This document shows, in pieces, positions 56,819 to 64,000 of a stretch of 64,000 nt of DNA (the stretch's first letter is position 1; the number at the start of each line of letters is the position of its first letter). Made by a program: the position numbers and the translations under genes. Source of the DNA: Marinobacter sp. SS13-12. Lineage in GTDB: Bacteria > Pseudomonadota > Gammaproteobacteria > Pseudomonadales > Oleiphilaceae. A model generated the notes under the pieces. It ran no database searches and had not been told where the DNA came from. It was given only the letters and a program-made list of their open reading frames with translations. The DNA lies in the NCBI RefSeq assembly GCF_030227115.1, contig NZ_JASSUA010000001.1:248001-312000 (forward strand), read 5' to 3'.

Positions 56819-57535
56819 TCAGGCACCGATATACGCCTTGCGAACCTGTTCATTGCCAAGCATCGCTTCCCGGTCGCCTTCCATCACCAGGTGGCCGTTT
56901 TCCATAACGTAAGCGCGGTGGGCAATTTTCAGGGCGGCGAAGGCATTCTGCTCAGCCAGCAGTACGGTTGTCCCCAGGCTATTGATCTGCCTGATGGTTT
57001 CGAACACCTGCCGGACCACTAATGGAGCCAGGCCCAGGGATGGTTCATCCAGCATCAGTAGCCGTGGCCGACTCATCAGCGCGCGACCGATGGCCACCAT
57101 CTGCTGCTGACCGCCGGACAGTGAGCCCGCCTCCTCATTGGCCTTGTCCGTCAGAATCGGAAACAGCTCCAGCACCTCATTCAGGCGCTTCCTGTTACCC
57201 TGGCGGTCACGGCGGTGCACGTAAGCGCCCATCATCAGGTTCTGCATCACGCTCATCTGCGGGAACAGCTTGCGCCCCTCCGCACACTGCACCACGCCGC
57301 TGGCGACAATGGCGCTGGCTTTCATGCCATTGAGCTGCTTGTCTTCGAAACGGATGTCACCGGCGGTCGGCTTCACCAATCCACTGATAGCGTTGAACAG
57401 GCTGGTTTTACCGGCGCCATTGGCTCCCAGAAGCACGACCAGTTCGCCGGTGTCCACAGTCATGGATATATCGGTCAGGGCCTTGAAGCTGCCGTAGCAG
57501 ACATCCACATGATCAAGCTGCAGCATCTTCGTCAC
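56819..57535 (-). CDS. livF: ABC transporter ATP-binding protein, LivF type
   Basis: A 238-residue ATPase with Walker A LLGANGAGKTSLFN, signature SLSGGQQQMVAIGRAL and Walker B MLDEPSLGLAP. It overlaps livG by 23 nt and is 53 nt upstream of livK. All canonical ABC motifs are present, unlike its partner LivG. Confidence 0.92.
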   Translation of the reverse strand: MTKMLQLDHVDVCYGSFKALTDISMTVDTGELVVLLGANGAGKTSLFNAISGLVKPTAGDIRFEDKQLNGMKASAIVASGVVQCAEGRKLFPQMSVMQNLMMGAYVHRRDRQGNRKRLNEVLELFPILTDKANEEAGSLSGGQQQMVAIGRALMSRPRLLMLDEPSLGLAPLVVRQVFETIRQINSLGTTVLLAEQNAFAALKIAHRAYVMENGHLVMEGDREAMLGNEQVRKAYIGA

Positions 57536-58283
57536 CTCCCAGATAGGCCTCGATCACCACCGGATTGTTGCGCACTTCTTCCGGGCTGCCCTCGGCGATC
57601 TTCTCGCCGTGGTCCAACACCATGATCTTGTCCGCCAGGCTCATGATCATGTCCATCTTGTGCTCGATCAGGCACACGGTCAGGCCTTTCTCATCCGCCA
57701 TCTTGCGTATCAGGGCGGCGAAACCGACGGTCTCTTCCGGATTGATACCGGCCGCCGGCTCGTCCAGCAGCACGAGCTTCGGATCCGTCGCCAGCGCCAG
57801 CGCAAAGGCCACCCGTTTGCGTTCTTCCTGGGTGATATCGGCGATGAACTGGCCGGCCACATGGGCGAGGCCGACAAATTCGAGAGCGTCCATGGCCTTC
57901 TCCCGCGCGGCTTTTTCTTCCCGCTGCAGGCGTTTACTGTTGATCAGCACGTCCCACAGTCCGGATCGGGTGCGCAGTCGATGCCCCACGATCAGGTTGT
58001 CCAGCACGGTGGCCTGCTCGAACAGGTTGGTGGTCTGGAAGGTACGACCCACGCCCAGCCTTGCTACCTGATCGCTGGGCAGCCTGGTCACGTCCACGCC
58101 GTCCAGCAGGATACGACCTGAGGTGGGCTGGTGCAGGCCCGAGATGAGGTTAAAGAAGGTGCTCTTGCCGGCACCATTAGGGCCGATGATGGCGTTGATC
58201 TTGCCGGTCTCAAACTCAACCGACACGTCGTTCACCGCCGCCAGGCCGCCAAACATTCTGGTCAGATGTTCTACCTTAAGCAT
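57513..58283 (-). CDS. livG: ABC transporter ATP-binding protein, LivG type
   Basis: A 256-residue ATPase with Walker A IIGPNGAGKSTFFNLISG and Walker B VLLDEPAAGINPEE. The signature helix reads IADITQEERKRVAFALAL, lacking the usual LSxGQ residues (T-Q-E-E-R at that point), so ATP hydrolysis at one site may be weak or the site may be structural. It overlaps livM by 8 nt and livF by 23 nt. Confidence 0.9.
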   Translation of the reverse strand: MLKVEHLTRMFGGLAAVNDVSVEFETGKINAIIGPNGAGKSTFFNLISGLHQPTSGRILLDGVDVTRLPSDQVARLGVGRTFQTTNLFEQATVLDNLIVGHRLRTRSGLWDVLINSKRLQREEKAAREKAMDALEFVGLAHVAGQFIADITQEERKRVAFALALATDPKLVLLDEPAAGINPEETVGFAALIRKMADEKGLTVCLIEHKMDMIMSLADKIMVLDHGEKIAEGSPEEVRNNPVVIEAYLGGDEDAAA

Positions 58284-59307
58284 TGCTCTCTGCCTCCCGG
58301 TTCTGTGCGGTGGCTACCTTGCTCTCCTGTCGCTTTTTCGCGGGAGCGAGTGACTGGGACTTGCGGTGCATCCAGGTCAGGAAAGAACCGGTAATACCCC
58401 GAGGGAAGAAGATCACCAGCAGCACCAGCAGCGGCCCAAAAATGATCATCCGGTACTCTTCCAGGAACTGTAGCGACTGGGTAATCCACACGAGACCGAT
58501 AGTACCCAGCAGCGGCCCCATAATGGTGCCGATGCCGCCCACCAGCAGGTAAGTAATCATATCGAACGTATGCTGGACATTGGCCTCTTCCGGGCCGATG
58601 AAGCGCACCATGCCGGCATACAGGGCACCCGCCAGGCCGGCATAGGTGGTGGACAGCACAAACGCCAGGACTTTGTTGCGCATCAGGTTGATGCCCAGGG
58701 ACTGGGCCAGCTCGTCGCCGTTGCGGATGGCAATAAAGGTGCGGCCCAGCAGGGATTTCGACAGCCGCCCCATGAACCAGATGGCGAACACCAGGAAGAC
58801 CAGCACCAGGTAGTAGAATGGAGTGGTCTCGGTGAAATCCACCAGGCCGAAGCCGTAGGGTGCGGCAATGTCACGGACGCCGATGGCGCCGTGGGTCAGC
58901 TCTTCCCACTTGTCGATGAGCAGGTAGATGATGAAGCCCACACACAGGGTGAAGATGGCGAAGTAGTGCTCTTTCAGGCGCAGCGAGACAATACCCACCA
59001 GGAACCCCAGTACTGCCGTCATCACCAGCGCGCCCAGGAACGCGGGCCAGAAGCTCCAGCCAAAGTCGACGGTCAGCAGGCCCAGCGTGTAGGCGCCGAT
59101 GGCGAAGAAACCGCCGTGGGCCAGGTTCAGCTGGCCGCAGAAGCCGGTGATGATGTTGAGACCGTATACGGCAATGGCCCAGACGAAAGCGGTTGCCATC
59201 ACGTACACCTGGTACTCATTCGCCGCGAAAAACGGGAACAGAACAGCGAAGGCCAGCATCAGGTATTTGGCAGCTGGCGTCATCAGCAGGGATGCGAATT
59301 TGAACAT
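58276..59307 (-). CDS. livM: ABC transporter permease, LivM type
   Basis: A 343-residue permease with LivM signatures (GFCGQLNLAHGGFFAIGAYT; FIAIRNGDELAQSLGINLMRNK). A basic C-terminal tail (MHRKSQSLAPAKKRQ) is longer than usual. It overlaps livG by 8 nt and lies 2 nt after livH. Confidence 0.9.
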   Translation of the reverse strand: MFKFASLLMTPAAKYLMLAFAVLFPFFAANEYQVYVMATAFVWAIAVYGLNIITGFCGQLNLAHGGFFAIGAYTLGLLTVDFGWSFWPAFLGALVMTAVLGFLVGIVSLRLKEHYFAIFTLCVGFIIYLLIDKWEELTHGAIGVRDIAAPYGFGLVDFTETTPFYYLVLVFLVFAIWFMGRLSKSLLGRTFIAIRNGDELAQSLGINLMRNKVLAFVLSTTYAGLAGALYAGMVRFIGPEEANVQHTFDMITYLLVGGIGTIMGPLLGTIGLVWITQSLQFLEEYRMIIFGPLLVLLVIFFPRGITGSFLTWMHRKSQSLAPAKKRQESKVATAQNREAESNA

Positions 59308-59309
59308 GA

Positions 59310-60173
59310 TCAGTGCGCCCCCTTCGCGAACAGGCCCTGTGGACGGATAGACAGGATCAGCACCAGCAGGCCGAAGGCGATGATGTCCTTGTAGGAAGTG
59401 GAGATGTAAAAGCCACCCAGCGCCTCGGCAAAGCCAATGATCATGCCCCCGACGATGGCGCCTGGAACGCTGCCCATGCCACCAAGGATGATGATGACAA
59501 AGGCCTTCATGATCACAAGGTGCCCCATGGTGGGGTACACCAGGTTGATGGGTGCGTAGAGAGTAGCGGCAAACGCTGCCAGCATGCCGGAGATGGCAAA
59601 GGTCATCATCGCCACCCGGTTGGCATCAATCCCCACCAGGAAGGCGCCATCGCGGCTCTGGGCCATGGCAATGATGGTTGCCCCGGTCATGGTCTTGCGC
59701 AAAAACAGTTGCAGTGCCACCACCAGCACGAAGGCACCGGCAATGATCAGCAGGCGCTGCTCCGGAATGATCAACCCGTCGAAATTCAGGATGCCGCCGA
59801 AGGGCGATGACATGCGCCGGAAATCCGAGCCCCAGAACATCTGCACCACCGCTTCCAGAAACAGCAGAATGCCGATCGCGGCGATCTTGTCGTGGATCGG
59901 CGGCGAGTTTCGCAGGGGATGGAACACCAGGCGCTCGCACAGCACGGCGAGTATGGCGACCACCGCAGCCGAACCGGCCATGGCAACCCAGTAATGGGCA
60001 CCCAGGTCCACCATGAAAAAGTAGGACATGAAAGCCCCGACCATATACAGGGCGCCGTGGGCGAAGTTGGGGATATGGAGTAGGCCGTAGACCAGGGTCA
60101 GACCCAGGGCTACGAGACCGTAGATACTCCCCAAGGTCAATCCGTTGATGATTTGTTGCAAGAAAAGGCTCAA
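59310..60173 (-). CDS. livH: ABC transporter permease, LivH type
   Basis: A 287-residue permease with LVALGLTLVYGLLHIPNFAHGALYM. The start is a TTG at 60173 (SLFLQQIINGLTLGS), with GGAGG 7 nt upstream; the reading frame continues upstream, but those residues (many Cys, Arg) are unlike a permease. It starts a liv operon with livM, livG, livF, livK. An exact IclR-type palindrome lies 126 nt upstream. Confidence 0.88.
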   Translation of the reverse strand: MSLFLQQIINGLTLGSIYGLVALGLTLVYGLLHIPNFAHGALYMVGAFMSYFFMVDLGAHYWVAMAGSAAVVAILAVLCERLVFHPLRNSPPIHDKIAAIGILLFLEAVVQMFWGSDFRRMSSPFGGILNFDGLIIPEQRLLIIAGAFVLVVALQLFLRKTMTGATIIAMAQSRDGAFLVGIDANRVAMMTFAISGMLAAFAATLYAPINLVYPTMGHLVIMKAFVIIILGGMGSVPGAIVGGMIIGFAEALGGFYISTSYKDIIAFGLLVLILSIRPQGLFAKGAH

Positions 60174-60298
60174 GTGTGGTCCTCCGCTGTTTTGTTGTTG
60201 TAGTGATCTATGCGGTTTCGGACAGGACCAGCTGGCCCTGCGTCGGCATTCTGAAACAGTTACACCGAACGTCTCACATGTCAATATTTAGAATAGTA

Positions 60299-60313
60299 TT
60301 CCGCCATGCGGAA
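60299..60313. promoter_or_regulatory. IclR-type palindrome upstream of the liv operon
   Basis: TTCCGC-CAT-GCGGAA, a perfect dyad, the clearest of the four related sites, between the acyl-CoA ligase stop (60335) and livH. Confidence 0.65.
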
Positions 60314-60334
60314 CACGGCGGAAGAAATCGTCAC

Positions 60335-62002
60335 TCAGCCCTTGGCCTTCCACTCCTCTTCCTGTAACGCCCGCCACATCAGCTTGCCCGTGGGCGACTT
60401 CGGCAGCTCATCCACAAACTCAATGATTTCAGGCACTTTGTAAGCGGCCATCTGCTCCTTGCACCAGCTGATGATATCCGCCTCACTCGTTGTACCGTCG
60501 GCCTCAGGCGTGAGCACGATACAGGCCTTCACGGTCTCCCCTCGCTTGGGGTGCGGCGAGGAAATGATGCACACCTCGTGAATGCCCGGGTGCCGGTACA
60601 TCAGCCCTTCCACTTCCGAGGGCCAGACCTTGTAGCCCGACGCGTTGATCATCCGCTTGACCCGATCCACCATGAAGAAATAACCCTCTTCGTCGTAGTA
60701 GGCGAGATCACCGGTACGGAAGAAACGCTTGCCATCGAGCTCCACGAAGGCGAGTTCGGTTTCCGCCGGACGGTTCCAGTAGCCCAGGGTCACCTGGGGC
60801 CCGTTGGAGACAATTTCCCCCACTTCGCCCGGGCCTTTCTCTTCCAGGGTTTCCACATCAATGATGCGGCTGTCCACATCAAACACCGGAATACCCAGGC
60901 ACTGGGGCTTGGGGTGGTTCGACGGATTGATGTGCGTGGCCGCCATGGTTTCCGACAGACCGTAACCCTCGATGTAGTCCAGGCCGGTCATGGTCTTGAG
61001 CTTGGCCGCCACCGATTCCGGCATGGCCGCACCACCACCGCCGATGGTGTTGAGGCTGGTGAGGTCGTACTGGCCGATGTCCGGATTGGACAGGAAATCC
61101 ACCGCCATGGTGACGATGTTGGTCCAGCCGGTAACCTGGTAACGCTCGATCAGCCGCGCGGCGGTGGTGCGGTCCCAGCGAGTCATGATCACCGTGGTGG
61201 AACCACTGAAGATAGGGCTGTTCATTGAGCCGGTCATACCGGTGACGTGGAAGAACGGCAAGGTGGCCAGTTGCACCGTGTTGGCGGTGCTCAGGTTCCA
61301 GAACGCACGGTGCACGGCGGTGGCCATCACGCTGCGATGGGTGTGCATGCAGCCCTTGGGCGCGCCGGTGGTCCCGGAGCTGTAGGGGATAACGGCAAGA
61401 TCGTCCGGGACGGCGGTGTGGGCTGAGGGGGTATGATCCGCCGCCAGCGCCTGCTCCCAGCTGACCACACCAGCCATCTCCTGCGACCAGGCCGGAGCAG
61501 CGACTTCCGCCGGCAGATCCAGATCGGTATCCGGGCTGATATAGGTACTATAGGAGGCCACCACTATGTGGTTGAGATCGGTGATTTCCAGCAGCGGGGC
61601 AATAAAGCCGACCAGCTCCTGACCCGCCAGGCAGACACTGGCGCCGGTATCCGCCACGTAATGCTCCAGCTCCGCCGACCGGTTCATCGGGTTAATCGGA
61701 ATCACAACGGCATCCGCACGCAGGATGGCGTAGTAGGAAATCACATACTGGGGGGAGTTCTGCATGTACAGCAGCACCCGGTCGCCTTTTGCAACGCCCT
61801 GGGCCTGCAGATACCCGGCCATCGTCTCCACTTCCCGAAAAAGACGGCTGTAGGTCATCGGTGCATCGTAGAAAAAGATCGCGGTGCGATCCGGGTAACG
61901 CCGCGCAGAGATTTCCAGATTGGTAAACACGCTGGTCTGGGGCAGCGCCATGCTTTTGGGCAGTTCTTTTGGCCAAACGGCGTAATGGCGTGTAAATGTC
62001 AT
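60335..62002 (-). CDS. Acyl-CoA ligase (AMP-forming)
   Basis: A 555-residue ANL enzyme. Phosphate loop IPYSSGTTGAPKGCMHTH, GYGLSETMAATHINP, FFRTGDLAYYDEEGYF, and C-terminal Lys in KSPTGKLMWRAL, all intact. It activates a carboxylic acid to its CoA ester; the specific substrate is not fixed, though the nearby dicarboxylate genes suggest a mono- or dicarboxylic acid. The ATG at 62002 is chosen (MTFTRHYAVWPKELPK). It is downstream of surE and upstream of liv in the same orientation. Confidence 0.88.
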   Translation of the reverse strand: MTFTRHYAVWPKELPKSMALPQTSVFTNLEISARRYPDRTAIFFYDAPMTYSRLFREVETMAGYLQAQGVAKGDRVLLYMQNSPQYVISYYAILRADAVVIPINPMNRSAELEHYVADTGASVCLAGQELVGFIAPLLEITDLNHIVVASYSTYISPDTDLDLPAEVAAPAWSQEMAGVVSWEQALAADHTPSAHTAVPDDLAVIPYSSGTTGAPKGCMHTHRSVMATAVHRAFWNLSTANTVQLATLPFFHVTGMTGSMNSPIFSGSTTVIMTRWDRTTAARLIERYQVTGWTNIVTMAVDFLSNPDIGQYDLTSLNTIGGGGAAMPESVAAKLKTMTGLDYIEGYGLSETMAATHINPSNHPKPQCLGIPVFDVDSRIIDVETLEEKGPGEVGEIVSNGPQVTLGYWNRPAETELAFVELDGKRFFRTGDLAYYDEEGYFFMVDRVKRMINASGYKVWPSEVEGLMYRHPGIHEVCIISSPHPKRGETVKACIVLTPEADGTTSEADIISWCKEQMAAYKVPEIIEFVDELPKSPTGKLMWRALQEEEWKAKG

Positions 62003-62024
62003 TGTTGTGATCCCCTTATTCGGT

Positions 62025-62804
62025 TCAGTGAGCCGCCGAGGCGGCCAGATCAAAAACTTCGGTGCCACCGGGCAGAGGCTCCCGGTGGCGCAATGGCGTG
62101 ATAGCAACGGCCTTGTCCCGCAGCACGCTGACGTCTTCATCAGGCGCCACAATGTGGCGGGAGCTGCGATCAAATCCCAGCCACCAGTACGGCAGGCTGC
62201 GGGCATCCTGACCCGCCAGCAGGCGGGCGCGCTGGATCGAGCCGTTGGACTGCTTGCACCAGCGTGCCTGGCTGATTGCCGCCGCCTCGCAGGCCGGGAA
62301 ATTCACATTCCAGGCGTAGCTCTGTCCAGGCTGCCACAATTGACGCACCACGGACTCTCCGAACGCCGAGACTGGTGACCAATCCACGCCCTCCCGACTC
62401 AAAAAAGCCTGGCTCAGTGCTATGGCGGGTATGCCCATGTGCTCGGCACTCAGCACCGCACCCACGGTGCCGGAATACTGCACCGAGTCACTGATATTGG
62501 CGCCGCAGTTCACTCCGGACAGCACCAGATCCGGCAGCGTCTCCCCGAACCACTGGGCCAGCGAGTACAGCACACAGTCCGCTGGCGTCCCGGAGACCGC
62601 GTAACGCCTGTCGCCCTGCTCATACACCCGCAACGGATCATGGATGGAGATACTCTGGCCGGCACCACTGCGGTCGTGCTCCGGCGCCACCACCCAGACT
62701 TCCTCGGCCAGATTACGGGCGATCTGCTCCAGCACCTTCAGACCCGGCGCGTTGATGCCGTCGTCGTTGGTGATCAGGATGCGCTTGACCATGGGCTCGT
62801 TCAT
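62025..62804 (-). CDS. surE: 5'-nucleotidase SurE
   Basis: A 259-residue phosphatase. DD motif in ILITNDDGINAPGL, plus SGVNCGANISDSVQYSGTVGAV and SVSAEHM-type helix, as in SurE. It hydrolyses nucleoside monophosphates. The ATG at 62804 follows GGGGAG and overlaps the phosphotransferase stop (ATGA). Its presence in a carboxylate catabolic run is unusual; a phosphatase role on a phosphorylated intermediate is possible but not shown. Confidence 0.87.
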   Translation of the reverse strand: MNEPMVKRILITNDDGINAPGLKVLEQIARNLAEEVWVVAPEHDRSGAGQSISIHDPLRVYEQGDRRYAVSGTPADCVLYSLAQWFGETLPDLVLSGVNCGANISDSVQYSGTVGAVLSAEHMGIPAIALSQAFLSREGVDWSPVSAFGESVVRQLWQPGQSYAWNVNFPACEAAAISQARWCKQSNGSIQRARLLAGQDARSLPYWWLGFDRSSRHIVAPDEDVSVLRDKAVAITPLRHREPLPGGTEVFDLAASAAH

Positions 62805-63865
62805 GATCGCTCCCCCTCACTGGCAATCCGCCACCCGGCCTCGGCCAGCAAGCTGGCACGTTTACCAACCTGCAGGGCGTCGGCGTTGGCGGCGTTGCCC
62901 TGCAACGCCCGGGCATAGACCCCCTGCACGATGGCCGCGAGCCGGAACAGCGAAAACGACAGGAATACATGCCAGTCGGCAATGCCGTCACGACCGCTCT
63001 TCTGACAGTACCGGGCGATGGTTTCCTGCTCGTCGGGAATGCCTAATGCTTCCAGATCTTCACCCTGCAGCCCGCGCATGCCTTCCATGTCCGACGGCAG
63101 GTGATACGGCAGGCAGTAATAGGCCAGATCCGCCAGCGGGTGCCCCAGCGTAGAAAGTTCCCAGTCCAGAATGGCGATAACTTCTGGCTTATCTGGAGCC
63201 AGCATCAGATTGCCAAAACGGTAGTCGCCGTGGGCGATGGCACACTCGTCGGTGGAAGGCAGGTTTTCCGGCAACCACTCCATGAGTTTATCCATGGCCG
63301 GCATGTCATCGGTCTTGGCCGCGAGGTACTGCTTGCTCCAACGAGCGACCTGACGTGCCACATAGCCCTCTGGACGGCCATAGTCCCCGAGCCCGACCTG
63401 ATTAACATCCACCGAGTGCAACGCGGCCAGGGTATCGATAGCCGACAAGTGAGCCGGCATTCGTTCCGAACGATCCAGTGCCCGAAGCGCCGGATGGCTG
63501 ACGATGCGACCTTCCAGATAATCCATGACGTAGAACGGCGTACCAATAACGCTGCTGTCTTCACAAAGGGCCCGAGTTATCGGCACCGGCACCTTGGTGT
63601 GTTCAGACAAAGCGCGCATGACTTTGTATTCCCGCTCGACCATATGAGCCGAAGGCAGGGTTTTCCCGGGCGGCTTTTTGCGCAGCACGTACTGGCCGCT
63701 ATCGGTGTTCAGCAGGAAGGTAGGATTGGACTGGCCGCCCTGGAACTGCTTGACCTCCATACGATCACCGAAATCCGGCAATGTTTCCTGGAGCCAAGCC
63801 AGCAGCTTGGACTCGTCGAACTTATGGGCTGGCAGGACGTCCACCAGTTCAGGGTTCATGCTCAT
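62801..63865 (-). CDS. APH-like phosphotransferase (ACAD10 / LvaA-type)
   Basis: A 354-residue kinase-fold enzyme with catalytic motif AIAHGDYRFGNLMLAP and AILDWELSTLGHPLADLAYY. The ACAD10/LvaA group phosphorylates 4-hydroxyacyl-CoA intermediates, as in levulinate degradation, before a dehydrogenase eliminates phosphate. The reverse-strand neighbours (SurE, acyl-CoA ligase, liv) and the pim-like genes fit hydroxy-acid catabolism, but the substrate is inferred. It overlaps surE by 4 nt and is the first gene of this run. Confidence 0.85.
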   Translation of the reverse strand: MSMNPELVDVLPAHKFDESKLLAWLQETLPDFGDRMEVKQFQGGQSNPTFLLNTDSGQYVLRKKPPGKTLPSAHMVEREYKVMRALSEHTKVPVPITRALCEDSSVIGTPFYVMDYLEGRIVSHPALRALDRSERMPAHLSAIDTLAALHSVDVNQVGLGDYGRPEGYVARQVARWSKQYLAAKTDDMPAMDKLMEWLPENLPSTDECAIAHGDYRFGNLMLAPDKPEVIAILDWELSTLGHPLADLAYYCLPYHLPSDMEGMRGLQGEDLEALGIPDEQETIARYCQKSGRDGIADWHVFLSFSLFRLAAIVQGVYARALQGNAANADALQVGKRASLLAEAGWRIASEGERS

Positions 63866-63927
63866 CTTTATAGTTGCCCTTCATTTATAGCGTGGCAGCC
63901 CGGTTATGGGGGCAGCGGCAGGTAGGT

Positions 63928-64000
63928 GGGGGTGTCTTTGTTCCGGGAAAAAGAACTCGCTGCGCTCAGACACCTTTGTTCCCTGCACAAAGACACCCCC
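63928..64000. repeat. 72-bp hairpin element, copy D (reaches window end)
   Basis: Outer arms GGGGGTGTCTTTGT (63928-63941) and ACAAAGACACCCCC (63987-64000), inner GGGAA-type arms and the centre ACTCGCTGCGCTCAGACA. It lies upstream of the phosphotransferase gene. Confidence 0.75.

Overview
The window is dense, mostly high-GC coding DNA from a Gammaproteobacterium. The gene families and order (RegAB, MgtE, cobalamin loop genes, thermostable-hemolysin cluster, several beta-oxidation genes, REP-type repeats) look like a marine Marinobacter-type organism. That assignment is an inference from gene content; no rRNA or other marker is present. I saw no tRNA, rRNA, CRISPR array, insertion sequence or phage gene. 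No gene-free stretch exceeds about 300 bases.

Region 1 (1-8.5 kb): the 3' part of a PEP/pyruvate-binding-domain protein, a RegB/RegA-type redox two-component system, then a reverse-strand run encoding a persulfide-dioxygenase-like metallohydrolase, a SulP anion transporter with STAS domain, and a CbiM-like permease. A PAS-GAF-GGDEF diguanylate cyclase follows.

Region 2 (8.6-18.4 kb) is the part I find most interesting. A reverse-strand operon encodes a thermostable-hemolysin-family (LuxI/GNAT-like) protein, an acyl-adenylating enzyme fused in frame to a heme-oxygenase-like diiron (HDO/UndA-type) domain, an SDR and a TPR protein. It is divergent from a PmrAB/QseBC-type two-component system. 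The gap between them holds two CTTAA-type direct-repeat boxes with 5-nt spacers, each exactly 44 nt from one of the two start codons. A third related box precedes a GT2 - VTT membrane protein - ArnT-like glycosyltransferase operon. The layout suggests that one envelope-sensing regulator controls both lipid A/envelope modification and an uncharacterised acyl-metabolite pathway.

Region 3 (18.4-31.4 kb): alkylation repair (Ada-AlkA hybrid plus Ogt), an MFS transporter, MgtE, the cobalamin nucleotide-loop genes cobS, cbiB, cobT, cobC and cobU (with a diguanylate cyclase between them), and a cNMP/CBS/DUF294 protein with a DEDDh exonuclease.

Region 4 (31.4-37.2 kb): a periplasmic MsrA-MsrB fusion, a Met/Asp/Lys-rich MXKDX-type secreted protein, and an OmpR-type two-component system. 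The MXKDX gene and the regulator operon share an almost identical promoter/operator arrangement. A short decayed copy of the response-regulator gene lies between msrAB and the MXKDX gene. A nitronate monooxygenase-like gene and a divergent TetR/QsdR-like regulator follow.

Region 5 (37.3-64 kb) is fatty-acid and dicarboxylate catabolism: aldehyde and alcohol dehydrogenases, FadE/DmdC-like dehydrogenase, thiolase and a PimF/FadB-like bifunctional enzyme, separated by REP pairs and a family of 72-bp hairpins. Next come an IclR regulator, a GhrA-like reductase, a membrane transporter, and a forward operon (thiolase, glutaryl-CoA dehydrogenase, PimC/PimD-like acyl-CoA dehydrogenases, class II aldolase, MaoC). 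Last is a reverse cluster (LvaA/ACAD10-like phosphotransferase, SurE, acyl-CoA ligase, LivHMGFK ABC transporter). A TTCCGC-N3-GCGGAA-type dyad recurs before at least four of these units, consistent with one IclR regulon for uptake, activation and oxidation of dicarboxylic or related acids through glutaryl-CoA to crotonyl-CoA.
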